DNA of 64,000 nt. It comes from Pseudomonas tolaasii NCPPB 2192. Lineage in GTDB: Bacteria; Pseudomonadota; Gammaproteobacteria; Pseudomonadales; Pseudomonadaceae. Where the stretch lies: assembly GCF_002813445.1 (NCBI RefSeq), contig NZ_PHHD01000001.1:62001-126000 (forward strand). Direction: 5' to 3'. Positions 10,441-17,455 of this stretch are shown here, one piece after another (within the stretch, counting starts at the first letter, position 1; every line of letters starts with the position of its first letter). Below the pieces are notes generated by a model, which had not been told where the DNA came from, ran no database searches, and saw only the letters and a list, made by a program, of their open reading frames with translations. A program made the position numbers and the translations under genes.

Positions 10441-10578
10441 TATTAGGACTCGAATTATTGGGCAGCGATGCGAAAACTACCAACGTTCGAGCGGGCCGAT
10501 TATGAAGAGTTTTTCATGCGCAGGATTGTCCGACAATCCCATGTATTTCAACGACTTTGGCGGTTATCCCGTTACTCG

Positions 10579-11061
10579 TTATGACTTTTTAACCGGTTTG
10601 TGACTGACTGGTTTTATCTCAAAGATACTGTCAATTTCAACGGGAATACCCATCGGTAAAGAGTAAACGCCCAAGGCACTTCGAGCAGGCAGTTGGTCGG
10701 CACCAAACACGTCCAGCAGCAGGTCGCTGGCGCCGTTGGCAATGCTCGGGTGCTGGGTGAAGGATTGGGTGGCGCGCACATAAACCGTCAGACGCACGCA
10801 GCGCTGGATGTTGTCCAGGCCGAAGGTCTGTTCGATACACGCCAGAATCATCAGCAGGGTCAGGCGCGCGGCATGCTGGCCCTGTTCAATCGACAGGTTG
10901 TCGCCGACGATGCCGGTCAGTGGCTTGCCGTTTTCAAACGGCCCGAGGCCGGATACGTGCAATTGGTTACCCGTCAGACTGAGCGTTTTGTAGGAGCCCA
11001 ACGGGTTGATTGGCTCTGGCAAAACGATGCCCAGTTGCTGCAAACGCTGGATCACGCTCAT
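10579..11061 (-). CDS. RidA/YjgF/UK114 family protein
   Basis: A homotrimeric deaminase family that hydrolyses reactive enamine/imine intermediates; members outside the RidA core group have mixed roles. From the ATG at 11061 the product has 160 residues, slightly longer than canonical RidA (~130). The C-terminal signature ARSALGVYSLPMGIPVEIDSI retains the arginine (about R127) that binds the substrate carboxylate in RidA. The N-terminal half is of the longer YjgF-like type (GNQLHVSGLGPFENGK). It probably belongs to a non-archetypal subgroup. Neighbours give no metabolic clue. Confidence 0.9.
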   Translation of the reverse strand: MSVIQRLQQLGIVLPEPINPLGSYKTLSLTGNQLHVSGLGPFENGKPLTGIVGDNLSIEQGQHAARLTLLMILACIEQTFGLDNIQRCVRLTVYVRATQSFTQHPSIANGASDLLLDVFGADQLPARSALGVYSLPMGIPVEIDSIFEIKPVSHKPVKKS

Positions 11062-11226
11062 CGGAATATCCCCTGCTGAAAATGAAGTGGTGACCAATCT
11101 CCCATAGAGTCACCCCCCTTGCACGCAACATATTTTTCAACCTGCAGGGAATAAAACCGCGTCTGGACAACCACTCTGGGGGTGGCTAAACCCGTCAGTT
11201 AAAAAGCCTGAAGGCATCGCATCCCT

Positions 11227-11254
11227 GTGGCGAGGGAGCTTGCTCCCTCGCCAC
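11227..11254. repeat. Short perfect palindrome of a second REP class
   Basis: GTGGCGAGGGAGC (11227-11239) and its reverse complement (11242-11254) form a 13-bp-arm hairpin with a 2-base centre. Its core differs from the GTGGGAGCTGGC family found elsewhere in the window. It lies downstream of the heme-protein gene and upstream of the RidA gene. Confidence 0.8.
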
Positions 11255-11310
11255 AAGTATTTTGCCAACCCTTAATTGATCGGCGTCCAGCGGTGGCTGC
11301 CTTTTTTGCG

Positions 11311-11541
11311 TTACGGGTTCCAGTACTTGTTGGCCGCCGCAATGGTTGCAAACTCGGTCGCAACCACCTGGCCGATGCTGATCAGCATCGCCGCATCATT
11401 GGCATACACATCGCGCAGCCGACCGCGCACCGCTTCGTCGGGCTGCGTGGCCTTGATCACCAGCCGCGCCATTTTGATCGCCAGTTCGCGCCCCTCTTCC
11501 GGGGTGGCGGTGATCAGTGAATTGTTCGGTATCAGACTCAT
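11311..11541 (-). CDS. Hexameric tyrosine-coordinated heme protein (HTHP)
   Basis: A 76-residue protein resembling the small heme protein HTHP, whose six subunits each bind a heme through tyrosine and which shows peroxidase and catalase activity in vitro. Family landmarks are ITATPEEGRELA (residues 10-21), TQPDEAVRGRLRDVYANDA with the likely heme-ligand tyrosine at Y46, and the C-terminal FATIAAANKYW. It lacks the export signal seen on its neighbour. It lies 35 bp downstream of the catalase-like gene on the same strand, so both probably share one transcript with a peroxide-related purpose. Recognition is from memory of the family. Confidence 0.82.
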   Translation of the reverse strand: MSLIPNNSLITATPEEGRELAIKMARLVIKATQPDEAVRGRLRDVYANDAAMLISIGQVVATEFATIAAANKYWNP

Positions 11542-11576
11542 CAGGGTTTCCTCGTTCTTATAGGCAGGACGAAGGC

Positions 11577-12566
11577 TTATTGCCGACGGCCGAATGAAAC
11601 AGGATAGGCGGCGGAACGCGCGTTGATCATCGGATCTTGCGGCTCGATGCCGGCCGGTACGTTATTGGGCAGGAACATCAGGCTTTTTTGCGCGGCGACG
11701 TTGTCGGCCACGGCACGGGTGATTTCCAGGGTGCCCAGCTCTACCACCGGGCGGCTGGCCGGCCAGGCGATCGACGGGTCGTCAAGCTTGTCACCCGGCG
11801 CGGCTTCCTGGACCACCAGTTTGAAGCGCACGGGACCTTTGCCGACGCGCTGCTGGATCTCGGCGCTGAGGTAATCCGGTTTGGCCTTGACGGTTTGCGC
11901 CTCGGTCAGGAAGTGGCTGCCACTGACCGGCAGGAATTGGTAACGGCCAAAGGTGACGTTGCCTGCCGCGTTGGTGAACTTGAAGGTGTTCACGCCGTAG
12001 TACGGCAGCGTGGCGAAGCTCTGCGGCGCAGGCTTGGGCGCGGTGAGGAAGGCCTTGGCCACCGGGTGGGTACCGAGGTAGGCGTCCAGCGGCGTGGGTT
12101 TGGCCACGTCCGGGCCGCTGGTGCCGAGGGCGATCAGCAGGTCACGGAAGTCATCGGCCGTCGGCGACGGGAAGCCATTGAACGAGTGAGCGACGATATC
12201 GGTGCTGCCGCCGTCCGGCAGGGCGAAGCGCACCGCCAGACCGCGCGGGCTGGCCAGGCCGTGGTTGTCCGGAATGTCCGGAATCCCGGCAAAGTTGGAA
12301 AAACGCACGGTGACCGGCACTGACGTGGCCTGCAAATGGGCGGCCTTGCTGATGGACGCCGCAGACGGGCTCGGAGTGAAACGCCCTTCCAGCACGATGC
12401 CTTTGGCGTGCACCGCCCGAGCGCCGGCGTGCTGGCCGAACACGCCGTTGAGCGCATCCACCAACTGAGTTGGAGTGGATTGCTGCGGCGCGTCTTGCGC
12501 CATCGCGCTGCCGAACAAGGTAAAGGCGAATGGAAGTGCAATCAGTAAACGCTGGGCTTTTTTCAT
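11577..12566 (-). CDS. Exported catalase-family peroxidase (SrpA-like)
   Basis: A 329-residue heme peroxidase of the short catalase-like family, which lacks the C-terminal domain of true catalases. A signal peptide ends at AMA (about residue 23), so it acts in the periplasm. Catalase landmarks are the distal histidine in ARAVHAKGIVLEGRF, the RFSNFAGIPDIPDNHGLASPRG stretch, and a C-terminal R-x3-Y element (INARSAAYPVSFGRR) that could hold the proximal tyrosine. It is divergently arranged with the regulator at 12709, with a 14-bp-arm palindrome over its likely promoter (-35 TTGTCA at 12623-12628, -10 TAGAAT at 12599-12604, 18-bp spacer, minus strand). The HTHP gene follows it. Confidence 0.92.
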   Translation of the reverse strand: MKKAQRLLIALPFAFTLFGSAMAQDAPQQSTPTQLVDALNGVFGQHAGARAVHAKGIVLEGRFTPSPSAASISKAAHLQATSVPVTVRFSNFAGIPDIPDNHGLASPRGLAVRFALPDGGSTDIVAHSFNGFPSPTADDFRDLLIALGTSGPDVAKPTPLDAYLGTHPVAKAFLTAPKPAPQSFATLPYYGVNTFKFTNAAGNVTFGRYQFLPVSGSHFLTEAQTVKAKPDYLSAEIQQRVGKGPVRFKLVVQEAAPGDKLDDPSIAWPASRPVVELGTLEITRAVADNVAAQKSLMFLPNNVPAGIEPQDPMINARSAAYPVSFGRRQ

Positions 12567-12598
12567 GGTTATGTCCTGCGGGTGGGTGATTTCGGCGA

Positions 12599-12628
12599 AT
12601 TCTAATCACCTAACAACAATAATGACAA
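12599..12628 (-). promoter_or_regulatory. Predicted promoter of the catalase-like/HTHP operon
   Basis: On the minus strand TTGTCA (12623-12628) and TAGAAT (12599-12604) are 18 bp apart, each matching the sigma-70 consensus at five of six positions. The -35 lies inside the left arm of the palindrome at 12615-12648, so a protein bound there would block or reposition RNA polymerase. Confidence 0.6.
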
Positions 12629-12648
12629 TATAATTTGTCATTATTGTT
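12615..12648. promoter_or_regulatory. Perfect 14-bp inverted repeat, probable operator
   Basis: AACAATAATGACAA (12615-12628) and its exact reverse complement (12635-12648) flank the six bases TATAAT. It stands in the 142-bp gap between two divergent genes, one of which encodes a winged-helix regulator. It is AT-rich in a GC-rich genome, covers the -35 of the catalase-like gene, and contains a consensus -10 in its centre. All this fits a binding site for the adjacent regulator. Confidence 0.75.
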
Positions 12649-12708
12649 TTTTATCCTCGCCAGCCGATTTATGGCGGTATACTCAGCCCTCCAATCTGCC
12701 AGTGAACC

Positions 12709-13338
12709 GTGCCGCTCGTGAGTACCAAAAGTGACATCCTGCAGCTCCTCCAGCGCGAGCCCCTGACCGTGGTGCAGCTGTGCGAACACCTGGCCGTGAC
12801 GCGCAACGCGGTGATCGTGCAGCTCAAGCAGCTGGAGTCCGAAGGCCTGGTGCGCCGCAGCAAAATCCGCCCACCGAATACGGTCGGCAAACCGCCGGTG
12901 GTGTTTGAGGCCGCGCCGGGCAGCGAAGACGTCACCTCAACGGCTTACCAAGTGCTGCTGACGCAACTGCTGGCAACCCTCAAGGATCGCTACAACGCTG
13001 ACGAACTGGGCGAAGTGCTGGAACAGACCGGCCGCCAATTGGCCCAGCGCGCGGGCTTGGCCAACCCTGCCACTTTCGACAGCGGCCTGCGTTCCGCCAT
13101 GGCTGCAGCCGACGCCCTGGGCGCCAGCACCGAGGCCGTGGCGCAGGAAGGCGGTGTGATGGTGCGCAACTTCACCTGCCCGGTCGGCAGCGTGGTACGC
13201 GAGGAACAATGCGTGTGCCGGGCAATGGCGGCGTTCTTTTCAGAAGCCACAGGTATGCCCGCAAGCGAACAGTGTTTGCGCGAGGATCGGTTGATCTGCC
13301 AGTACTTCATCGAGAAAAGTGAAACGCCCAAGGGTTGA
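12709..13338 (+). CDS. Winged-helix regulator with a C-terminal cysteine cluster (SufR-like)
   Basis: A transcription factor of 209 residues. A winged HTH fills residues about 5-55 (DILQLLQREPLTVVQLCEHLAVTRNAVIVQLKQLE) with the wing ending in RRSKIRPPNTVGKPP. The C-terminal part carries cysteines at about 157, 168, 170, 189 and 197. C157-x12-C170 followed by two more cysteines recalls the Fe-S-cluster-binding domain of SufR-type regulators, so iron-sulfur or redox sensing is inferred. The start is GTG at 12709; a second GTG at 12718 is equally possible since neither has a good ribosome site. A TATACT at 12678-12683 may be its -10. The divergent heme-peroxidase operon and the palindrome between them are the likely targets. 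Confidence 0.82.
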   Translation: MPLVSTKSDILQLLQREPLTVVQLCEHLAVTRNAVIVQLKQLESEGLVRRSKIRPPNTVGKPPVVFEAAPGSEDVTSTAYQVLLTQLLATLKDRYNADELGEVLEQTGRQLAQRAGLANPATFDSGLRSAMAAADALGASTEAVAQEGGVMVRNFTCPVGSVVREEQCVCRAMAAFFSEATGMPASEQCLREDRLICQYFIEKSETPKG

Positions 13339-13360
13339 AGGCGCCTCGGCCATCAGTCGC

Positions 13361-13378
13361 AAACATTTCTAAATGTTT
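13361..13378. other. AT-rich perfect dyad between the regulator and pstS
   Basis: AAACATTT, CT, AAATGTTT: eight-base arms, followed by TTTCTTC. It may be a weak terminator for the regulator or a protein-binding site. It lies 16 bp before the suspected Pho box. Confidence 0.5.
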
Positions 13379-13393
13379 CTTCATAAAGCCAAA

Positions 13394-13427
13394 CCGTCAT
13401 TAAACAGACATATATCAGGAATTAAAT
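13394..13427 (+). promoter_or_regulatory. Probable Pho box and -10 element of the pst operon
   Basis: CCGTCAT (13394-13400), four bases, then CAGACAT (13405-13411) approximates two 7-bp PhoB half-sites (consensus CTGTCAT) with the correct 11-bp period. Ten bases further is TTAAAT (13422-13427) as a -10. In Pho-box promoters the box replaces the -35, which is the geometry seen here. The second half-site matches only five of seven bases. Confidence 0.6.
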
Positions 13428-13486
13428 CGTCACGTCTTAGACAGGTGGACCCTTCCACTTACCCCTTCCCTTGAGGTGTTGTCGTG

Positions 13487-14503
13487 ATGTTGCCGAGCAA
13501 AAAAAGTCTGTCTGTGCTGTTGACCGCCCTGTGCCTGAGTGGCGTAGCCCACGCCACCGACGTCACCGGTGCCGGCTCCAGCTTCGTCTACCCTGTGCTC
13601 TCCAAGTGGTCACAGGACTACAGCAAAAACTCCAGCAACCGCATCAACTATCAGTCGATTGGTTCCGGTGGCGGTATTGCCCAGATCAAAGCGGCCACTG
13701 TGGATTTCGGCGCCTCCGACGCCCCGCTGTCAGCCGAAGAGCTCAAAGCCGGCGGCCTGGGCCAGTTCCCCAGCGTGATTGGCGGCATCGTGCCAGTGAT
13801 GAACGTCGAAGGCGTGGCCGCAGGCCAACTGAAACTCGACGGCGACGTACTGGCAAAAATCTTCCTCGGTGACATCAAGGCCTGGAACGACCCGGCCATC
13901 GCCGCTCTCAACCCGGGCTTGAACCTGCCGGTGGCGAACATCACCGTGGTGCACCGCTCTGACGGTTCGGGCACCTCCTACAACTTCACCAACTACCTGG
14001 CCAAGGTCAACGACAGTTGGAAGACCAAAGTCGGTTTTGGCACCACCGTGCCATGGCCAGTGGGTGTGGGCGGCAAAGGCAACGAAGGCGTTTCGGCCTA
14101 CGTGAAGCAGATCAAGAACTCCATCGGTTTCGTGGAATATGCCTACGCCCTCCAGAACAAAATGACCTACGCCCAGTTGAAAAACGCTGCGGGCAAATTC
14201 GTCGCACCTAATGCCAAGGCCTTCCAGGCCGCCGCCGACACTGCCGATTGGGCCAACGCCAAGGACTTCAACCTGATCATGACCAACGCGCCGGGCGAAG
14301 GCGCTTGGCCGATCACCGCCACTACCTGGATCATCATGTACAAGCAGCCGAAGAACGCCGAGCAAAGCCAGGCCGCCTTCAGCTTCTTCAAGTGGTCGCT
14401 GGAAAAAGGCCAACAACAGGCGGCGGCCCTGGACTACGTAGCGCTGCCGGACTCCCTGGTGTCGCGAATCGAAGGTTACTGGAAGTCTGACTTCACTAAC
14501 TGA
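13487..14503 (+). CDS. pstS: Phosphate ABC transporter, periplasmic phosphate-binding protein
   Basis: Binds inorganic phosphate in the periplasm and delivers it to PstCA. The 338 residues open with a Sec signal peptide ending at AHA (about residue 24). The mature protein starts TDVTGAGSSFVYPV and keeps the family motifs SIGSGGGI, DFGASDAPL and RSDGSGTSYNFTNYL, which contribute phosphate-binding residues. An in-frame GTG three bases earlier (13484) is an alternative start; the TTGAGGTG ribosome site suits both. It is the first gene of pstSCAB. A hairpin directly behind it may uncouple its expression level from that of the permease genes. Confidence 0.96.
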   Translation: MLPSKKSLSVLLTALCLSGVAHATDVTGAGSSFVYPVLSKWSQDYSKNSSNRINYQSIGSGGGIAQIKAATVDFGASDAPLSAEELKAGGLGQFPSVIGGIVPVMNVEGVAAGQLKLDGDVLAKIFLGDIKAWNDPAIAALNPGLNLPVANITVVHRSDGSGTSYNFTNYLAKVNDSWKTKVGFGTTVPWPVGVGGKGNEGVSAYVKQIKNSIGFVEYAYALQNKMTYAQLKNAAGKFVAPNAKAFQAAADTADWANAKDFNLIMTNAPGEGAWPITATTWIIMYKQPKNAEQSQAAFSFFKWSLEKGQQQAAALDYVALPDSLVSRIEGYWKSDFTN

Positions 14504-14514
14504 TTCGCCCTACG

Positions 14515-14544
14515 ACCGCCTTCCTCATAAACGGGGAAGGCGGT
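14515..14544 (+). promoter_or_regulatory. Hairpin over the pstC ribosome-binding site
   Basis: ACCGCCTTCC (14515-14524) pairs perfectly with GGAAGGCGGT (14535-14544) around a 10-base loop. The right arm contains AAGGCGGTGA (14537-14546), an almost complete anti-16S match, and the possible GTG start at 14543. Folding would hide the pstC translation start and give pstS mRNA a stable 3' end. No T-run follows, so it is not a simple terminator. Confidence 0.7.
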
Positions 14545-14557
14545 GAGCACATCTGAT

Positions 14558-15553
14558 ATGAATGACACCGTCCAACCCCTGGTTATGACTACTCACGCCA
14601 GCGACACAGCCGGCGACCACCGCGCTGCGCGCGACCAACGCCACGACCTGTGGTTCAAACGCTCGATGTTCGGGGCCGCGATGCTGGTGCTGCTATTGCT
14701 CGCCAGCATCGCGGCCTCGACGCTTTGGGGCGGGAGCCAGGCATTCCGCACCTTCGGCTTTGGCTTTATCACCAGCACCGAATGGGATGCGGTCAACAAT
14801 CACTTTGGCGCCGTGGTGCCGATCTACGGCACCCTGGTGACCTCGTTCCTGGCACTGCTGATTGCGGTGCCGGTGAGTTTCGGCATTGCGATTTTTCTCA
14901 CGGAGGTTGCGCCACCCTGGCTGAAAATGCCGGTGGCGTCGGCCATCGAATTGCTCGCCGGCATTCCCTCGATCATCTACGGCATGTGGGGCCTGTTTGT
15001 GTTCGGGCCGTTCATGGCCGAGTACCTGTCGCCTTACATCAACGATTACCTGGGCGCCCTGCCCTTTGTCGGCTCGCTGTTTCAGGGGCCGCCGCTGGGC
15101 ATCGGCATGCTCACTGCCGGCATCGTGCTGGCGGTGATGATCATGCCGTTTATCACGTCAGTGATGCATGAGGTGTTTCGCAGCGTGCCCACGCAACTGA
15201 AAGAATCCGCCTACGCACTGGGCAGCACGACCTGGGAAGTGGTGTGGGACATCGTCCTGCCCTACACCCGCTCGGCGGTGGTCGGCGGCATCTTTCTCGG
15301 CCTGGGCCGTGCCCTCGGCGAGACCATGGCGGTGACCTTCGTGCTGGGGAACGCGCAGCAGTTTTCCGCCTCGCTGCTGATGCCGAGCAGTTCCATCGCT
15401 TCGGTCATCGCCAACGAGTTCAGCGAGGCTTACACCGACCTGCATCGCTCCGCGCTGATCGCGTTGGGTTTCCTGCTGTTTATCGTGACTTTTGTGGTGC
15501 TGGCGCTGGCGCGGCTGCTGCTGATGCGCCTGTCTCGCAAGGAAGGCCTATGA
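14558..15553 (+). CDS. pstC: Phosphate ABC transporter permease PstC
   Basis: Inner-membrane subunit of the high-affinity phosphate importer. With the ATG at 14558 it has 331 residues; a GTG at 14543 would add five. A ~35-residue cytoplasmic N-terminus is followed by six hydrophobic segments. The EAA loop that docks on PstB is visible as LKESAYALGSTTWEVVWDIVLP, preceded by MPFITSVMHEVF. Its stop overlaps the pstA start (ATGA), which implies translational coupling. Confidence 0.95.
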   Translation: MNDTVQPLVMTTHASDTAGDHRAARDQRHDLWFKRSMFGAAMLVLLLLASIAASTLWGGSQAFRTFGFGFITSTEWDAVNNHFGAVVPIYGTLVTSFLALLIAVPVSFGIAIFLTEVAPPWLKMPVASAIELLAGIPSIIYGMWGLFVFGPFMAEYLSPYINDYLGALPFVGSLFQGPPLGIGMLTAGIVLAVMIMPFITSVMHEVFRSVPTQLKESAYALGSTTWEVVWDIVLPYTRSAVVGGIFLGLGRALGETMAVTFVLGNAQQFSASLLMPSSSIASVIANEFSEAYTDLHRSALIALGFLLFIVTFVVLALARLLLMRLSRKEGL

Positions 15554-16422
15554 ACGCCAACGAACGTCTGTATCGCAAACGCGCGCTGAAAAACGGCGTG
15601 GCGATGTTCCTCAGTTGCGGCGCCACCGCCTTCGGCCTGCTGTGGCTGGCGTGGATTCTGCTGACGACCATCATCAATGGCTTCCAGGCGCTGAACTTGC
15701 GCCTGTTCAGCCAGATGACCCCGCCGCCCGGCACCGAAGGCGGGCTGGCCAACGCGTTTTACGGCAGTGCACTGATGTCAGTCATCGCCCTGGTGATCGG
15801 TACTCCCATCGGGCTGATGGCTGGCATCTGGCTGGCCGAATTCGCGCGGCATTCACGCCTGGGGACTACGGTGCGCTTCATCAACGACATCCTGCTGTCG
15901 GCACCGTCGATCGTGCTAGGGCTGTTCGTCTACACCGCCGTGATACTGCCACTGAACCTGCTGACCAATCACCAGGTGGGCTTTTCCGCCCTCGCCGGCG
16001 CGCTGGCCCTGGCCTTGCTGGTGATTCCGGTGGTAGTGCGCACCACCGACGAAATGCTCCAACTGCAACCCTCGACCATGCGCGAGGCCGCACTGGCCCT
16101 GGGCGTGCCGCAGTGGAAGCTGACCCTGCAAATCGTGCTCAGGGCAGCCAAGGCCGGTGTCGTCACCGGCATTTTGCTGGCCCTCGCCCGCATCACCGGG
16201 GAAACCGCGCCCCTGCTGTTCACCGCGTTCGGCAACCAGTTCTGGAGCAGCAACCTGCTCAAGCCGATCGCCAGCGTGCCCGTGGTGATTTTCCAGTACG
16301 CCATGAGCCCGTTCGACGACTGGCATGCCTTGGCCTGGGCCGGCGCGCTGGTCCTGACGTTGTTCGTGCTGATACTCAGCCTGGCATCTCGCCTGATCCT
16401 TTTACGCAATAGGTCTCACTGA
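15550..16422 (+). CDS. pstA: Phosphate ABC transporter permease PstA
   Basis: Second permease subunit, 290 residues from the ATG at 15550 that overlaps the pstC stop by four bases. Six membrane segments are visible. The EAA-type docking motif MREAALALGVPQWKLTLQIVLRAAKAG lies at about residues 180-206, and GILLALARITGETAPLLFTA behind it is typical of PstA. Its stop shares one base with the pstB start (TGATG). The frame is open far upstream, but that part is out-of-frame pstC. Confidence 0.95.
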   Translation: MNANERLYRKRALKNGVAMFLSCGATAFGLLWLAWILLTTIINGFQALNLRLFSQMTPPPGTEGGLANAFYGSALMSVIALVIGTPIGLMAGIWLAEFARHSRLGTTVRFINDILLSAPSIVLGLFVYTAVILPLNLLTNHQVGFSALAGALALALLVIPVVVRTTDEMLQLQPSTMREAALALGVPQWKLTLQIVLRAAKAGVVTGILLALARITGETAPLLFTAFGNQFWSSNLLKPIASVPVVIFQYAMSPFDDWHALAWAGALVLTLFVLILSLASRLILLRNRSH

Positions 16423-17201
16423 TGGACGCCATTGGCATTGATCCCGAAAAAACCAAAATTCGTGTGCGCGGGCTGGAGTTTTTCTACAACAACCAGCGCT
16501 CCTTGAAGTCCATCGACATCGATATTCCGGAAAAACGCATCACCGCCATCATCGGCCCTTCCGGCTGTGGCAAATCCACCTTGCTGCGTGTGTTCAACCG
16601 CATTTACTCGATGTACCCGAAACAGGAAGCCAGGGGCGAAGTACTGCTCAATGGCGAAAACATCCTGGCGCCGGGCTATTCGATGAACCGCCTGCGCAGC
16701 CATGTGGGCATGGTGTTCCAAAAACCGGTGCCGTTCCCGATGTCGATCTACAACAACATCGCGTACGCCGTGCGCCACCACGAAAAGTTGTCCCGCAGAG
16801 AAATGAACGACCGCGTGGAGCAAGCCTTGCGCGGCGGCGCGTTGTGGGACGAAGTCAAAGACAAACTCAACCAGAGTGCACAAAGCCTCTCCGGCGGCCA
16901 GCAACAACGGCTGTGCATTGCACGCACCATTGCGCTGCGCCCACAGGTGTTGCTGCTGGATGAGCCGACATCGGCCCTTGACCCGATTTCGACCGGGCGC
17001 ATCGAACAACTGATTACCGAGTTGAAGGCGCAGTACACGGTCATCATCGTGACCCACAACATGCAGCAAGCCGCGCGGGTGTCGGACAGCACCGCGTTTA
17101 TGTTCATGGGGGAATTGATTGAGCATGGCAAGACGGACCAGATCTTTACCACGCCGAAAATGAAGCAGACGGAAGATTACATTACGGGACGATTTGGCTA
17201 A
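16422..17201 (+). CDS. pstB: Phosphate ABC transporter ATP-binding protein PstB
   Basis: ATPase of the phosphate importer, 259 residues. Walker A is GPSGCGKST near residue 45, the signature is LSGGQQQR near residue 157, Walker B is VLLLDEPTSALD near residue 179, and the H-loop is VTHNM. The segment RVFNRIYSMYPKQEARGEVLLNG is characteristic of PstB. A strong terminator follows and then a tRNA gene on the other strand; phoU, which usually ends such operons, is absent here. Confidence 0.97.
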   Translation: MDAIGIDPEKTKIRVRGLEFFYNNQRSLKSIDIDIPEKRITAIIGPSGCGKSTLLRVFNRIYSMYPKQEARGEVLLNGENILAPGYSMNRLRSHVGMVFQKPVPFPMSIYNNIAYAVRHHEKLSRREMNDRVEQALRGGALWDEVKDKLNQSAQSLSGGQQQRLCIARTIALRPQVLLLDEPTSALDPISTGRIEQLITELKAQYTVIIVTHNMQQAARVSDSTAFMFMGELIEHGKTDQIFTTPKMKQTEDYITGRFG

Positions 17202-17221
17202 GCGCCCTGACGCCAGGACAT

Positions 17222-17248
17222 GAGCCGCCCCTTGCAGGCGGCTTTTTT
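17222..17248 (+). terminator. Rho-independent terminator of pstSCAB
   Basis: Stem AGCCGCC (17223-17229) with GGCGGCT (17237-17243), loop CCTTGCA, then a T-run, 21 bp after the pstB stop. Confidence 0.9.
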
Positions 17249-17255
17249 ACAAGGC

Positions 17256-17300
17256 AAAAAAAAACCCGGAAATCCTCACTTGCGTGGGCCTTCCGGATTT
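17256..17300 (-). terminator. Terminator downstream of tRNA-Lys
   Basis: On the minus strand CCGGAA pairs with TTCCGG around an inner CCCAC/GTGAGG stem and is followed by a long T-run (the A-run at 17256-17264). It begins 17 nt after the tRNA 3' end. Confidence 0.75.
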
Positions 17301-17316
17301 TCTAAACCGCCAAATA

Positions 17317-17392
17317 TGGTGGGTCGTGTGGGATTCGAACCTACGACCAATTGGTTAAAAGCCAACTGCTCTACCAACTGAGCTAACGACCC
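17317..17392 (-). tRNA. tRNA-Lys (anticodon TTT)
   Basis: The 76-nt cloverleaf is complete: acceptor GGGTCGT/ACGACCC, D-arm GCTCAGTTGGTAGAGC, anticodon stem GTTGG/CCAAT with loop CTTTTAA giving anticodon TTT, and T-arm GTAGGTTCGAATCCTAC. Discriminator A and CCA are encoded. The equivalent tRNA-Lys near queC in P. aeruginosa is a known island integration site; here nothing foreign adjoins the 3' end. Confidence 0.97.
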
Positions 17393-17409
17393 GCTGTGTG
17401 GTGGCGCGT

Positions 17410-17437
17410 ATAATACTGATTTCTAAGGATTATTCAA
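17410..17437 (-). promoter_or_regulatory. Promoter of tRNA-Lys
   Basis: Minus strand -35 TTGAAT (17432-17437), 16-bp spacer, -10 TATTAT (17410-17415), followed by the GC-rich discriminator ACGCGCC typical of stable-RNA promoters under stringent control. The tRNA begins 17 nt after the -10. Confidence 0.65.
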
Positions 17438-17455
17438 CACCTTATTTGAAATAAA

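Noticed and set aside
15244..15549. N-terminal extension of pstA in an open frame
   Set aside because: It runs out of frame through pstC; pstA starts at the ATG that overlaps the pstC stop.
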